This document shows positions 30,531 through 30,833 of a stretch of 30,833 bases of DNA, one piece after another. The DNA is taken from positions 18,948 through 49,780 of the forward strand of contig CAJUGD010000028.1 in the NCBI GenBank assembly GCA_910586205.1. The letters run 5' to 3'. Source of the stretch: an uncultured Lachnospiraceae bacterium (GTDB lineage: Bacteria; Bacillota; Clostridia; Lachnospirales; Lachnospiraceae). Every line of letters begins with the position of its first letter. The first letter of the stretch is position 1. Below the pieces are notes generated by a model. The model was not told the DNA's origin. It saw only the letters and a program-made list of their open reading frames with translations, and did no database searches. The position numbers and the translations under genes are program-made.

Positions 30531-30833
30531 GCTTAAGCAGGACGATAAGCCGGGTTATGTCGTGGATGGCCATCCATCTAGGCCAAACGTCACCGTTTGG
30601 CTCCAGCGACCTACCCGAAAGCAGACGGGCCGCCTTATGCTTTCTGTTCGGTCTTGCTTCGAATGGGGTTTACATATGCCCTGTCTGTTGCCAGACAAGC
30701 GGTAGTCTCTTACACTGCCCTTCCACCCTTACCGGCGTATGCCGGCGGTACATTTCTGTTGCACTGTCCCTGGAGTCACCTCCGCCAGACGTTATCTGGC
30801 ATCCTGCCCTGTGAAGCCCGGACTTTCCTCTCC
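30531..30833 (-). ncRNA. rnpB: RNase P RNA, 5' end cut by window edge
   Basis: The minus strand shows the conserved blocks of bacterial RNase P RNA: GAGGAAAGTCCGGGCT near 30830, then CACAGGGCAGG, AACAGAAA, the GGGTGGAAGGGCAGTGTAAG segment, and near the 3' end GATGGATGGCCATCCACGAC and AACCCGGCTTATCGTC (30560-30541). It is the catalytic RNA that removes 5' leaders from tRNA precursors. The layout, with the long hairpins after TAAGAGACTACCG, looks like type A. The 5' strand of helix P1, a few tens of bases, lies outside the window, so the promoter is not visible. The 3' boundary is approximate. Confidence 0.95.

Noticed and set aside
30557..30814. 85-residue plus-strand frame
   Set aside because: It lies wholly within rnpB on the opposite strand and has no support as a protein.

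Overview
The window looks like a chromosomal segment of a low-to-mid GC Firmicute, most likely a gut Lachnospiraceae (Clostridium cluster XIVa). This is inferred from the rimP-nusA-ylxR-ylxQ-infB order, a type-A-like RNase P RNA, a DUF6062 gene, an IF-2 with a long Gln/Gly-rich N-terminus, and strong AGGAGG-type ribosome binding sites. It is mostly housekeeping sequence. I see no phage, integrase, full insertion sequence, CRISPR array, tRNA or 16S/23S rRNA.

Layout. 1-3705 (minus): the transcription/translation operon rimP-nusA-ylxR-ylxQ-infB, with an extended -10 promoter and a hairpin/U-tract leader; infB runs off the left edge. 3808-4530 (plus): a lone FadR-type GntR regulator, separated by a long hairpin from the minus operon dut - TPR membrane protein - hflX - small membrane protein (4613-7883). 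7912-11707 (minus): HAD phosphatase - metallophosphoesterase - PAP2 phosphatase - scpA - scpB. 11841-16547 (minus): hybrid sensor kinase - DUF6062 Cys/His protein - rubrerythrin. 16564-18998 (minus): a putative C39-like cysteine peptidase downstream of a terminated sodium/proline symporter gene. 19070-22036: D,D-carboxypeptidase and a TetR regulator (minus) divergent from a PdaA-type polysaccharide deacetylase (plus), so a small cell-wall cluster. 22054-25459: carB with its own promoter, convergent with a nucleotide-sugar (UDP-glucose type) dehydrogenase (25477-26733, minus). 26734-27325: a nearly 600-base gene-poor stretch holding the dehydrogenase promoter, a 158-bp MITE-like palindrome and the promoter and structured leader of an ABC-F ATPase (27326-29317, plus). 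29324-30833: a structured inverted/direct repeat, a secreted cell-wall-repeat protein whose C-terminus looks like an inactivated lethal-factor-type zincin, then the rnpB terminator and rnpB itself (minus, 5' end cut off by the window).

No complete new defence or mobile system is evident. The most unusual items are the putative pseudo-zincin next to rnpB, the MITE-like palindrome, the DUF6062 protein with two matched CxxC + FCxHH modules beside a hybrid kinase and rubrerythrin, the cytoplasmic-looking C39-like peptidase, and leader structures ahead of rimP-nusA, the kinase and the ABC-F gene. All functional statements rest on reading motifs by eye; no searches were run.
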